DNA of 64,000 nucleotides from positions 1-64,000 of the IMG/VR virus record IMGVR_UViG_3300026455_000008. One strand, given 5' to 3'. This DNA comes from a virus. A program made the position numbers and the translations under genes. This document shows positions 52,502 through 59,934 of the stretch, one piece after another. How positions within the stretch are numbered: the first letter of the stretch is position 1; every line of letters begins with the position of its first letter. Below the pieces are notes generated by a model that did no database searches, was not told where the DNA came from, and saw only the letters and a program-made list of their open reading frames with translations.

Positions 52502-54289
52502 ATGAGCCAGGCCAATCCGAGTACGAATACGAAGAAAGCTGCATTGAAGTCCGTCGTAAAGGACGACGTTTCGGCGGAACTCATGCAACAATGTCTCAAC
52601 ACGTCGTTGTACGAGTTGACCCGCATGCATCCGTTTGTCGGATCGACCCTGCAGGTCATGAACATTATGTACTCGTATATGCTGCCAACTGCCGGCGTGA
52701 CATTTAACGCGGACATGAAACGCTATGAAATGTACATAAATCCCTATTTTTTCTGCCGTTCTTTGAATGATAAACAGCGCGTCGCCGTGCTCATCCATGA
52801 GATGGCCCACATCCTCAATCGTCATCTTATCCGCGTGCCTTTCATGAAAGTGTCTGATCACAAGCGGATGTTGCTCAACGTGGCAGGCGATCTCGCGATA
52901 AACCAGACAATCCAGCATCTTCCGCGCGGCTGCAAACAATGCCCTCCCCTCGAAGACCAGAAGCAAGGCGCTACCTGCGAGAATGAGTTGTGCCCCGGCA
53001 TGTGCCTCGACGTGGCCGACTACTACGATGAAGACGAAGCCACCGGCAAGAAAACACCGTGGCCCAAAAATAAGCCGATGGAGATCTACTTCGAGAAGCT
53101 CATGGAGATGTACGAGGAAAACCCAGAAGATCCCGACACCAAGAGCATCCTCGTCTCGTCTGCTACCACTGACAACCTAGACGTCTCTCCTTCCGGATCC
53201 AAGCGCGGCAAAACCCTCACGTTCAACGGCAACGGCGCGCAAGTCGTTGATGGCCGTGACCTCAAGATTGGCCAGAACGTCCTCGTCAAGGATCAAACTG
53301 ATGCCAGGGATAACGGCATCTACGTCGTGACGGCCGAGGGCGACGATTCTTCTCCTGCGATTCTTACCCGCCTCGAGGCTCATGACGGCTTCGACCAGAC
53401 CGGCGTCGTGAAGCGCGGCGACGTCGCGGCACCCAGATACGGCACGAGTAACGTCGGTAAACTCTTCAAAATTGAAGGCGAAGCCGGTGAGATATTCGAC
53501 GTCGACACTCAAGACATGATCTGGGAAGAGACGAAGGCTAAGGCCGGTAAGGGCAAAGGCAACGGCAAACCCCGCCAGTTCGACGTCCATGACTGGCACG
53601 CGAACGCCGAGGAGTCTGAGGTGCTAGACGCGACCGAAGACCTCGTCAAGCGCGCCATGGTCAAGCAGGGTCTCGGCTATGACGACCTCCCCTCGTCCAT
53701 CAAAGAACTCCTGGACGACATCAAGTCTCGCAAGTCCGAGCTCAACTATAAAGGCCTGATCCTGTCTGCGATCAAGCGCTCCGCGTCTGGTCACGACCGC
53801 GACTACTCCTGGACACGCCGAAGCCGCAGGTTCGGCAACAAAGCCCCAGGCACGAAGGAAGGCGCACTGCCGAAGCTTTCCCTGTTCCTCGACACGTCTG
53901 GTTCGATCTCAATCGAAGAGCTCACCTCGTTCCTCGATATCGTCGATGAGTTTCTCAAGGTTGGCTCTAGGAAATGCGAGCTTAATTTGTTCAGCGATAC
54001 CAACTACTACACCGATAAGTACAAGCTCGCCGACCGGTCGATGCAAGAGAAGATCCGCAAATCTGTCAGCATGGGCGGCACGTGCCTAGAATCAACGCTC
54101 AAGCGCATATACGAAACCAAACCTAACCTTTCGATCATCATCACCGACGGCTGCTACTCTGACGTCAAGTACGAAGAGTGGATGAAACCCGGTCAGCACA
54201 TGCCTCAGGTTCTATGGATCATCTCCAAGGACGGCGTTGAAGATCATCCATTGAAAAGATTGGGCAACACGGTAAAGATACCTAAGTGA
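52502..54289 (+). CDS. VWA-metallopeptidase with inserted phage structural-type domain
   Basis: 595 residues, three parts. (a) Residues ~1-215: a putative metallopeptidase domain like DUF2201, with AVLIHEMAHILNRH (HExxH at 99-103) and two Cys-rich stretches (CKQCPPLED, CENELCPGMC). (b) Residues ~219-342: a foreign segment, ATTDNLDVSPSGSKRGKTLT ... GRDLKIGQNVLVKDQTDARD, then NGIYVVTAEG, ILTRLEAHDG, GVVKRGDV, TSNVGKLFKIEGEAGEIFDV and MIWEE. This is the repeat domain found in many phage fibre/tail proteins (xDGxxLxxGxxVLVKDQTxxxxNGIYxVT...LTR). (c) Residues ~450-595: a VWA domain with MIDAS LDTSGSIS (464-468). Expected MoxR partner at 48240. Confidence 0.8.
   Translation: MSQANPSTNTKKAALKSVVKDDVSAELMQQCLNTSLYELTRMHPFVGSTLQVMNIMYSYMLPTAGVTFNADMKRYEMYINPYFFCRSLNDKQRVAVLIHEMAHILNRHLIRVPFMKVSDHKRMLLNVAGDLAINQTIQHLPRGCKQCPPLEDQKQGATCENELCPGMCLDVADYYDEDEATGKKTPWPKNKPMEIYFEKLMEMYEENPEDPDTKSILVSSATTDNLDVSPSGSKRGKTLTFNGNGAQVVDGRDLKIGQNVLVKDQTDARDNGIYVVTAEGDDSSPAILTRLEAHDGFDQTGVVKRGDVAAPRYGTSNVGKLFKIEGEAGEIFDVDTQDMIWEETKAKAGKGKGNGKPRQFDVHDWHANAEESEVLDATEDLVKRAMVKQGLGYDDLPSSIKELLDDIKSRKSELNYKGLILSAIKRSASGHDRDYSWTRRSRRFGNKAPGTKEGALPKLSLFLDTSGSISIEELTSFLDIVDEFLKVGSRKCELNLFSDTNYYTDKYKLADRSMQEKIRKSVSMGGTCLESTLKRIYETKPNLSIIITDGCYSDVKYEEWMKPGQHMPQVLWIISKDGVEDHPLKRLGNTVKIPK
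53156..53527 (+). other. Inserted phage structural-type domain within the 52502 gene
   Basis: Codons ~219-342 of the VWA-metallopeptidase gene. Borders were judged from where the family-like sequence stops and resumes; frame and base composition continue without a break. Homologues elsewhere of the flanking domains would be expected to join near residues 218 and 343. Confidence 0.65.
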
Positions 54290-54298
54290 GGACAGGCG

Positions 54299-54595
54299 AT
54301 GGCCGACATTACCAAATGTCCCGGTGTATACTTAACAGCGTCTGGGGCAAAGTCTTGCCCCTACGCTAAGGGGTGCTACCGTTACACCGTAAAACCATCC
54401 ATGATGCAGTCGTATATGATGTACGGCCCGTATTCCTCTAAAAATCCACTTGGATGCGATTCGTTCTGGATTGATAGAAACCTTAGATTTACTCGAACAG
54501 ATGAAGAGATAATGTTTGCAAGGTATATATCTCTTATTATTATGGATAACGTACCTAAAGTTGAATACGACGATGCTCGCGTTAAAATTCTTTAA
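54299..54595 (+). CDS. Cys-rich small protein
   Basis: 98 residues, MADITKCPGVYLTASGAKSC..., with CPYAKGCYRYTVKP and QSYMMYGPYSSKNPLGCDSF. The 'CxxxxxCYRxxxxxxxxQSYxxxxP' pattern is one I associate with short uncharacterised phage proteins; a small metal site is likely. Function unknown. Confidence 0.6.
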   Translation: MADITKCPGVYLTASGAKSCPYAKGCYRYTVKPSMMQSYMMYGPYSSKNPLGCDSFWIDRNLRFTRTDEEIMFARYISLIIMDNVPKVEYDDARVKIL

Positions 54596-54618
54596 ACTCG
54601 TTGAAGAACAGGGATAAA

Positions 54619-55137
54619 ATGATACTAGAAATTCGAAAATGGCCGGACCCAATTTTACGCCAAAAAACCGTAGCAGTGTCAGTGTTTGACGAGGACTTGG
54701 AAAAGTTGGCGCGCGACATGATCGAGACTATGCGCTCCGCGTCCGGCATTGGGTTAGCAGCTAACCAGGTCGGCGACTCGCGCTGCATGGCGGTCGTGGA
54801 AGTCCCATATCTACCTGGCGATAAAGTCGCAGAATATTTGGGCAAACCTATCGTGCTCGTCAATCCCGCCGTTGTTGAGACCGATGGCTCGGTGCTCAGC
54901 GTTGAGGGATGCCTATCGCTGCCGGATACGCAGGATACGATCCGCAGGTCTAAGACGGTTAAGGTGCGGTACCAGAATCTTTCTGGAGAACACTTAGAGA
55001 TGGATGCTGAAGGACTCATGGCGCTCTGTCTGCAGCACGAAATTGACCACCTGAATGGTAAAACATTGATAGAGAAGGCATCGCGGATTAGAAAAGACAT
55101 GATGATTCGGCGCCTTAAGAAAACAGGGAATTTGTGA
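54619..55137 (+). CDS. def: Peptide deformylase
   Basis: 172 residues from the ATG at 54619 (CAGGGATAAA; a TTG 18 nt upstream is less likely). All three motifs are present: GIGLAANQVG (motif 1), EGCLSLP (metal Cys98) and QHEIDHLNG (His140, Glu141, His144). It removes the N-formyl group from nascent proteins. Phage versions are known in cyanophages and other large phages; full length, so probably active. Confidence 0.95.
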   Translation: MILEIRKWPDPILRQKTVAVSVFDEDLEKLARDMIETMRSASGIGLAANQVGDSRCMAVVEVPYLPGDKVAEYLGKPIVLVNPAVVETDGSVLSVEGCLSLPDTQDTIRRSKTVKVRYQNLSGEHLEMDAEGLMALCLQHEIDHLNGKTLIEKASRIRKDMMIRRLKKTGNL

Positions 55138-55144
55138 GGAAAAC

Positions 55145-55645
55145 ATGAGTTTAGTAGATAAGATCTGGGATTTTGTAGAAGAATTGATAAAATCTAAGTG
55201 CGTCCGATGCGGAAATTCTGTCTCTGGTGGATCTAAAGGATCTAGGTGCTCTGAGTGCCGCGCTAAGTTGAACCGGGCGCGCCAAACGCCTGGCCACCCA
55301 GAGCGTGCGCAAAACAAGGCTCAGCAGGCGATCCGCCGCGAAAAGCACGGCAATGGAACTGCGACCCCGAAGTCTAAAGGTAAGGCAAAATCCAATAAAG
55401 AACTTGCGGCTAAGATCCAGCGTGCCGAGAAGAAGACAGGTCAGAAACTCTCCCCTGATCGCAAGAACAATGGCGAAGGTTACAATTCTAAGAATACCAG
55501 GGCCGTGCCAGAAAAGCTTAACCGCGGACGCCATAAAGTAGACGGCAAAAAGCTCCGCGAGTGGAAGAAGCGTCTAGCAAAAACTGGCATAACTGAACAA
55601 GAACTTAAAGTACTGCTAAAAGCAAAGCTTGAGGAAAAAGAGTAA
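55145..55645 (+). CDS. Zinc-ribbon basic protein
   Basis: 166 residues. SKCVRCGNSVSGGSKGSRCS ECRAKLNR gives a four-Cys zinc ribbon (CxxC...CxxC), then a long basic helical stretch (AQQAIRREKHGNG, KSKGKAKSNKELAAKIQRAE) and a C-terminal motif LSPDRKNNGEGYNSKNTRAV then GRHKVDGKKLREWKKRL. The latter recurs in phage HNH-type proteins, but no complete HNH is seen. Likely nucleic-acid binding. Confidence 0.55.
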   Translation: MSLVDKIWDFVEELIKSKCVRCGNSVSGGSKGSRCSECRAKLNRARQTPGHPERAQNKAQQAIRREKHGNGTATPKSKGKAKSNKELAAKIQRAEKKTGQKLSPDRKNNGEGYNSKNTRAVPEKLNRGRHKVDGKKLREWKKRLAKTGITEQELKVLLKAKLEEKE

Positions 55646-55860
55646 TGATTTTTCAAGTAATCGCACTTACTGCCCTAACCATCGGCGTATCCATGATCTC
55701 CTACTGGGTAGGTAGAACAGTAGCCATGAATCAGATTAAAAGGTATTTGGAAAAATACTTGATGATTGAGAGGGTCTCAAATCAAGTATCAAGACCGTCA
55801 AAACCTAATTTGTACGTTTTTAACGGCGGTAAAAAATCTGAGGATAGACCGTCTAAATGA
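55645..55860 (+). CDS. Single-pass membrane protein
   Basis: 71 residues, MIFQVIALTALTIGVSMISY (transmembrane) then basic helix NQIKRYLEKYLMIERVSNQV. One-base overlap with the previous stop. Function unknown. Confidence 0.5.
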   Translation: MIFQVIALTALTIGVSMISYWVGRTVAMNQIKRYLEKYLMIERVSNQVSRPSKPNLYVFNGGKKSEDRPSK

Positions 55861-56129
55861 ATTTTGAGTTTAAAGTGTTCGCCGCATGGATCGCATCGTT
55901 TATCTTTGCGATCCTCCTCTTTCCCAAAGAGCGCGGCCGCGATAGTAGCCTTATATGGCTATTCTTCGTGGCGCCTTTGGCATTTATCTTATTGCTGGGT
56001 TACCGCGTTTCGAGACTGGACGAAGAACCTATAACTGTATCGAACAATGAGTTTATAGTCAAATATAAACTTTTTATGTCGCTGCACAAGCTTAAGGTCC
56101 GCAGCATAAACAAGATGATCCAGCGTTAA
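55857..56129 (+). CDS. Two-span membrane protein
   Basis: 90 residues: FKVFAAWIASFIFAILLFPK, then SLIWLFFVAPLAFILLLGYR, then a polar tail with KYKLFMSLHKLKVRSINKMI. The tail's FMSLHKLKV is of the micro-family style. ATGA overlap upstream. Function unknown. Confidence 0.5.
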   Translation: MNFEFKVFAAWIASFIFAILLFPKERGRDSSLIWLFFVAPLAFILLLGYRVSRLDEEPITVSNNEFIVKYKLFMSLHKLKVRSINKMIQR

Positions 56130-56132
56130 TTT

Positions 56133-56155
56133 CCGAATCAAATGATCTATATCCG
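56133..56155 (+). promoter_or_regulatory. CCGAATC box, class II
   Basis: ATTTCCGAATCAAATGATC 44 nt before the start at 56177. TATCCG at the -10 position. Confidence 0.45.
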
Positions 56156-56176
56156 TAAACCTGCGAGGTATAAATC

Positions 56177-56464
56177 ATGCTCACTCAGATTCACTTAAAG
56201 CTGATCGAGCTCGACCGCCGGAAAGAAGAAGTAAAGAAGTTCTTCGAAGAATACAAATCTGCCGTAGATGCACTGGTCTCACAGCACGGCATCAATCACG
56301 CTTTTCAAGATGACCAGGGCATCGTTTATCAATTGGTCGAATTAGACGGCAAATGGGTAAACTTTGAAAAGTTTGGCGTCGAGCGGACTAAGCGCCCCGG
56401 TGAGGCGAGAGGATCCCTCTCCGTCAAGAAGGCCAAAGAACTCGGCTTCAACGTAAAAGAATAA
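56177..56464 (+). CDS. Small soluble protein
   Basis: 95 residues, MLTQIHLKLIELDRRKEEVK..., a charged helix (KKFFEEYKSAVDALVSQHGI) and a small beta domain (GIVYQLVELDGKWVNFEKFG). GCGAGG leader with TATAAATC. First gene of an operon running to 58864. Function unknown. Confidence 0.55.
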   Translation: MLTQIHLKLIELDRRKEEVKKFFEEYKSAVDALVSQHGINHAFQDDQGIVYQLVELDGKWVNFEKFGVERTKRPGEARGSLSVKKAKELGFNVKE

Positions 56465-56473
56465 GAGGAAAAG

Positions 56474-57241
56474 ATGGTTATTCTTAAAGATTCTTACTAT
56501 GAATCCATGGACCCGATATCGCAGATGGTTGAACCGCTCATTTCGCCTCTGCTAGATGTGGCAGAGATCATACCGCATAAATATGCTATACCATTTTCTC
56601 AAATAAGAGATCGTGTTCTTGAGTCGTTTAATCTTCTCAATCATAAAGATTCATCTATTTCACTGCAAAACGTATATAACAGTGCATATTTCTCAGCGGC
56701 CGAGCTGCTAATCGAGCACACCGACGCAGAGAAACATCTACTGAAACTGGATAATGCGCACCGCGGGTACTACAAAGATCTCTGGGACGTCACCATGCCC
56801 ATGGATAATATATCGTTTGAGTTGACGCAAGCTGATTCTGCAGACTTCGGAGAAGTCATCCTGCATTTCGACGATAGCGGTCTAAAGCCAGAAATACTAA
56901 AAAATAGATTTTTACTTATTTTTCGAGAAAAAATCAACAAGGCGTACGCTAGCAAAGAGCAAGTAAAGCTACTCGTCGATAGCCTATCCTTAAGTCCCAG
57001 CCTGGTTAAAGGCAAAACTCACAACGCCGTTTACCGTATCGCGTGCGAGCTTAGCGAACTTATCGATGCAGATAAGTGGCGGATTAGATCTACATCTGTG
57101 ATGGTGGATACCGCAGATGCTATTGTTAGGGTTTTAGAAGCTAAGCAGGGCTGGGGAGAAGATCTTGCAAATCTTGTGCATCTTAAAATAATGACCCATA
57201 GCAACAGTCCGATTTATACTTTCACAAAGGTAAAAGAATGA
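56474..57241 (+). CDS. Soluble protein, function unknown
   Basis: 255 residues, MVILKDSYYESMDPISQMVE..., helical, hydrophobic-polar mixed; LLDVAEIIPHKYAIPFSQIR, then RGYYKDLWDVTMPMDNISFE and a C-part LVDSLSLSPSLVKGKTHNAV. No catalytic motif recognised. ATGA overlap with the next gene, so it is co-translated with it. Confidence 0.55.
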   Translation: MVILKDSYYESMDPISQMVEPLISPLLDVAEIIPHKYAIPFSQIRDRVLESFNLLNHKDSSISLQNVYNSAYFSAAELLIEHTDAEKHLLKLDNAHRGYYKDLWDVTMPMDNISFELTQADSADFGEVILHFDDSGLKPEILKNRFLLIFREKINKAYASKEQVKLLVDSLSLSPSLVKGKTHNAVYRIACELSELIDADKWRIRSTSVMVDTADAIVRVLEAKQGWGEDLANLVHLKIMTHSNSPIYTFTKVKE

Positions 57242-57729
57242 ACTACGTTCAAAGCCTTAAGGCAGATATAGCAAATCTCTCTGTCAAGGTGCTTATGAAA
57301 GCAGACCATCGCCACACCTGGACAGGTAGGAATAAGTCAATTCGCTTCGAGACGTGCATAGAAATAGATACGCCAAACAAATTCATTGACTCCCTCTTTA
57401 TAAGGGGTACCATCGACGGCGGCGTCAGTCTTGAAGACACCTACATCCGCGTAGTAGAGAATGCGACTCAGCGATGCGTAGATTTTCTAAAACATACACC
57501 TAAAAAAAGCAAAGTCGCCCAAAAAGGTGCAGAAGATCTGCGCGCCATATACCGAATAATGTGGAAACTAGCAGCAGACGACGTGATATCCGAAATTATA
57601 TTGCGCACATGCGACGTGATCGAAAAAGATCCTAAATTCACTGTCAAAGACATGCTTAACGTAGTTAAACTGCTCAAGGTTCGGGCATCCCAGCACGTAT
57701 CAAATCTTTTTACCGAGGAACAAAAATGA
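57238..57729 (+). CDS. Soluble protein, function unknown
   Basis: 163 residues, MNYVQSLKADIANLSVKVLM..., a beta/alpha protein (RFETCIEIDTPNKFIDSLFI) and helical C-half (RASQHVSNLFTEEQK). Coupled by ATGA on both sides to the 56474 gene and the sigma-like gene. No family recognised. Confidence 0.5.
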   Translation: MNYVQSLKADIANLSVKVLMKADHRHTWTGRNKSIRFETCIEIDTPNKFIDSLFIRGTIDGGVSLEDTYIRVVENATQRCVDFLKHTPKKSKVAQKGAEDLRAIYRIMWKLAADDVISEIILRTCDVIEKDPKFTVKDMLNVVKLLKVRASQHVSNLFTEEQK

Positions 57730-58103
57730 GAAAAGTGACCAACGAAGACATTAAAAAATATTACGGCATGGTTGACCATTACATTCGCAAGTCGGTGGTT
57801 AAAAACTGGAACGAAGCATCAATGGTTAAATCCAAACAAAATGTTGCACTAGGCAATTCCGGTCTGACCGTGGCAGATATCCGCCAGTATCTCCTGATGG
57901 AGGTGGTCGTCGGCCTGCAGAAGTATAACCCTGAGTACAGGACGGCAGAAGGCTTGCCTGTCAAAGAGTCAACCTTCATATTCCGGCACCTTCAGAATCG
58001 CGGCGGCCAGATGATGAAACGCGTCACCAAGCGACGCTCTGGCTACGGGTTCTGGACCGTTCAGATTGAGAAGGCCTTAGGCGAGACCAAGGAAGAAGCA
58101 TGA
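57726..58103 (+). CDS. Sigma-factor-like protein (T4 gp55-type candidate)
   Basis: 125 residues. The segment MVDHYIRKSVVKNWNEASMV, then TVADIRQYLLMEVVVGLQKYNPEYR, then STFIFRHLQNRGGQMMKRVT, follows the T4 gp55/sigma region 2 outline ('DIxxxLxxEVxxGLxxYxPxx...xxFIxxxxxNxxxxxxKR'). Region 4 is absent, as in gp55. It overlaps its neighbours by ATGA. The call is a pattern match only; a structural comparison is needed. It is the second such protein in the window. Confidence 0.45.
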   Translation: MRKVTNEDIKKYYGMVDHYIRKSVVKNWNEASMVKSKQNVALGNSGLTVADIRQYLLMEVVVGLQKYNPEYRTAEGLPVKESTFIFRHLQNRGGQMMKRVTKRRSGYGFWTVQIEKALGETKEEA

Positions 58104-58864
58104 GAACTTACAATAACATACATCAAGCGTATTTAGGCACGATCCAAGATGTCCTAGACAATCCAGATTTTATCTGTGCTCCTCGTAGCCAGAGGATACT
58201 AGAGAAGACAGACTATTCATTTCGAGTGCGAGTGCCGTCTTCTGAGCCGGTCGTCACAGCCGATCCAGAAAGAAACCGTATCATAGCAGAGTATACGGCA
58301 AAAGAGATGGCCCTATACGATTCCTGCTCAAATTCAGTTGAGGACTTCGCTAAAGCTTCTAAGTTTTGGGAGAAGATCGCCAACCCAGACGGGACGATCA
58401 ACTCGGCTTACGGGTATCTGATTTGGAGTAAGAGATCTCAAGGCAACCCTGAGATGGAAAGATGGATAAACCCGTACATACATCCAAAACTTACAGATCG
58501 CACTCCCTGGGAGTGGGCAAAGCAGACTCTCATTGCCGACAAAGACACACGCCAGGCTGTAATGGCATTCGCACTACCCGAGCATCGCTGGGCAGGCAAC
58601 AAAGATCAGGTTTGCACCCTGCACGGGAACTGGCTGATCCGCGATGATTTGCTAAATTTGTCAATCGTTATGAGGAGTAACGATTTGTCGAAGGGGCTAG
58701 TGTACGATCTGTCGTGGTTCGTGAGCCTAATGGATAAGATGGTTCAAGAGCTAAAACCTACTTACCCAAACCTCCACAAGGGAACTTACACGCACACTGC
58801 GCACTCAATGCATATCTATGAACGCGATATTCCGCAGATGAAGAAGATGCTGGGACGCAGTTGA
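58100..58864 (+). CDS. dCMP hydroxymethylase-type thymidylate synthase homologue
   Basis: 254 residues. ThyA-fold motifs: NSAYGYLIW, DTRQAVMAFALPEH (Arg of the phosphate site), a catalytic Cys172 (DQVCTLH), and MRSNDLSKGLVYDLSWF (Arg192, Asp195, Gly199). The residue 31 positions after the Cys is Asp203, where E. coli ThyA has Asn177, the switch that makes the enzyme act on dCMP (as Asp179 in T4 dCMP hydroxymethylase). With ThyX (50622) present, ThyA activity on dUMP would be redundant. It probably makes hydroxymethyl-dCMP for modified phage DNA. Confidence 0.85.
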   Translation: MRTYNNIHQAYLGTIQDVLDNPDFICAPRSQRILEKTDYSFRVRVPSSEPVVTADPERNRIIAEYTAKEMALYDSCSNSVEDFAKASKFWEKIANPDGTINSAYGYLIWSKRSQGNPEMERWINPYIHPKLTDRTPWEWAKQTLIADKDTRQAVMAFALPEHRWAGNKDQVCTLHGNWLIRDDLLNLSIVMRSNDLSKGLVYDLSWFVSLMDKMVQELKPTYPNLHKGTYTHTAHSMHIYERDIPQMKKMLGRS

Positions 58865-58866
58865 GC

Positions 58867-58902
58867 TGATTAACTTGGGTATAAAAAATCAAAGGTTAAT
58901 CA
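58867..58902 (+). repeat. Inverted repeat upstream of exported ClpP-like gene
   Basis: TGATTAAC and GTTAATCA are perfect 8-nt reverse complements 20 nt apart; the spacer contains TATAAAAAATC. It lies in the 54-nt gap before 58919 and could be an operator or weak hairpin. Confidence 0.4.
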
Positions 58903-58918
58903 ACGTTTCGGAGAAATC

Positions 58919-59635
58919 ATGAAAAAGATCGCGTCATTTCTAATGTGCATTCCGCTGTTCTTGGGGGCAAACGCTGCCGCGGCGACTACTCGCCACGTGG
59001 TTCCTAAAGGTGAAAGAACTTTTTATATCACAGGGCAAATCGACCCATCTGCTCTACCTGTAGCAAATGGCATCGAAAGGGTGTCTGCTGCAAGTTCAGA
59101 TCCAATTCATTTAGTTATTAACTCTCCCGGTGGCATGGTGCTTGTGGGTTTTCAGGTAGAGCAGGCGATGGATATCGCACGCAGCCGTGGAGTTAAAATT
59201 GTGTGTACTGTTGGCGTTATGGCGGCAAGCATGGCTTTTCAGATCCTGTCACACTGCGACGAGCGGTACGCACTAAAGAAAACCCTTTTGTTATTTCATC
59301 CAGCTCGAGTGATTGTTAGAGATCCGATGACTGCCGACCAAGCACTCATGGTTGGCCACGAACTACGAAAAGTAGACAAGCGAGCCGACAAAGAAAACAC
59401 CGAGATGATGGGCGTAAAAGATCCAAAATGGCTTGAGCTGCACAATCGCAACGAAACCCTTTGGGTCGCAGAGGATCTCGTGGAAGAGACGCCTAAAAAA
59501 TGGCTCAAGATCGTAGATGAAATTGAAACGCCAGATGGCATTTTTAATCTTGAAACTAGAACTGGTTCTAGCTCTAATCTAAATGAAAAATCTCAAGAAC
59601 TTAGAAATCTACCGTGGATCATAGTGAACGACTGA
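58919..59635 (+). CDS. Exported ClpP-like protease
   Basis: 238 residues. MKKIASFLMCIPLFLGANAA is a signal peptide, cut probably near AAA|TT. ClpP-fold features follow: PIHLVINSPGG, VGVMAASMAFQIL with Ser104, LLLFHPARV with His127, an acidic C-region and EDLVEETP. An exported ClpP-type peptidase is very unusual in a phage; it would work in the periplasm, where the cytoplasmic Clp ATPases are absent, so it probably cleaves unfolded or exposed peptides on its own. CGGAG leader. Confidence 0.75.
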   Translation: MKKIASFLMCIPLFLGANAAAATTRHVVPKGERTFYITGQIDPSALPVANGIERVSAASSDPIHLVINSPGGMVLVGFQVEQAMDIARSRGVKIVCTVGVMAASMAFQILSHCDERYALKKTLLLFHPARVIVRDPMTADQALMVGHELRKVDKRADKENTEMMGVKDPKWLELHNRNETLWVAEDLVEETPKKWLKIVDEIETPDGIFNLETRTGSSSNLNEKSQELRNLPWIIVND

Positions 59636-59636
59636 T

Positions 59637-59933
59637 ATGGTTTCAGAAACGTCTGCAGCTCAATGGTTAGCAGATCACGTTGGTGCCGATTGGCTTAATG
59701 TGACGCGAAAGTCTAATGACGTCGTCGGTACCAACTTTTTAGTAACGCTTAGATTCAATAAAGATTATTGTCAAAGTCTGATGAAACTACACTGCGATTA
59801 CTCATCTCATGCAGAGTTGCATCAAACTTTGATAAAACACATATCTCAGATGCGCGACGAATTCTTCCTGCTTAACATGCACGCTCTTCCCAATGAAGAG
59901 GGTGTAGAACTCGAAACTCGGTCAAGGAAATAG
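59637..59933 (+). CDS. Small soluble protein
   Basis: 98 residues, MVSETSAAQWLADHVGADWL..., then SHAELHQTLIKHISQMRDEF. Starts 1 nt after the exported ClpP-like gene. Function unknown. Confidence 0.55.
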   Translation: MVSETSAAQWLADHVGADWLNVTRKSNDVVGTNFLVTLRFNKDYCQSLMKLHCDYSSHAELHQTLIKHISQMRDEFFLLNMHALPNEEGVELETRSRK

Positions 59934-59934
59934 C

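Noticed and set aside
52481-53599. Long open frames on the minus strand opposite the VWA-metallopeptidase gene (52481-52966, 53177-53599).
   Set aside because: They are antisense to a well-supported protein with clear domains, have no SD, and encode low-similarity, composition-driven sequence.
41691-54680. The 11-mer copies inside nrdA (41691) and def (54670) as regulatory sites.
   Set aside because: Both encode VAVS-type peptides in frame within well-conserved proteins, with no promoter motif nearby; coding constraint explains them.
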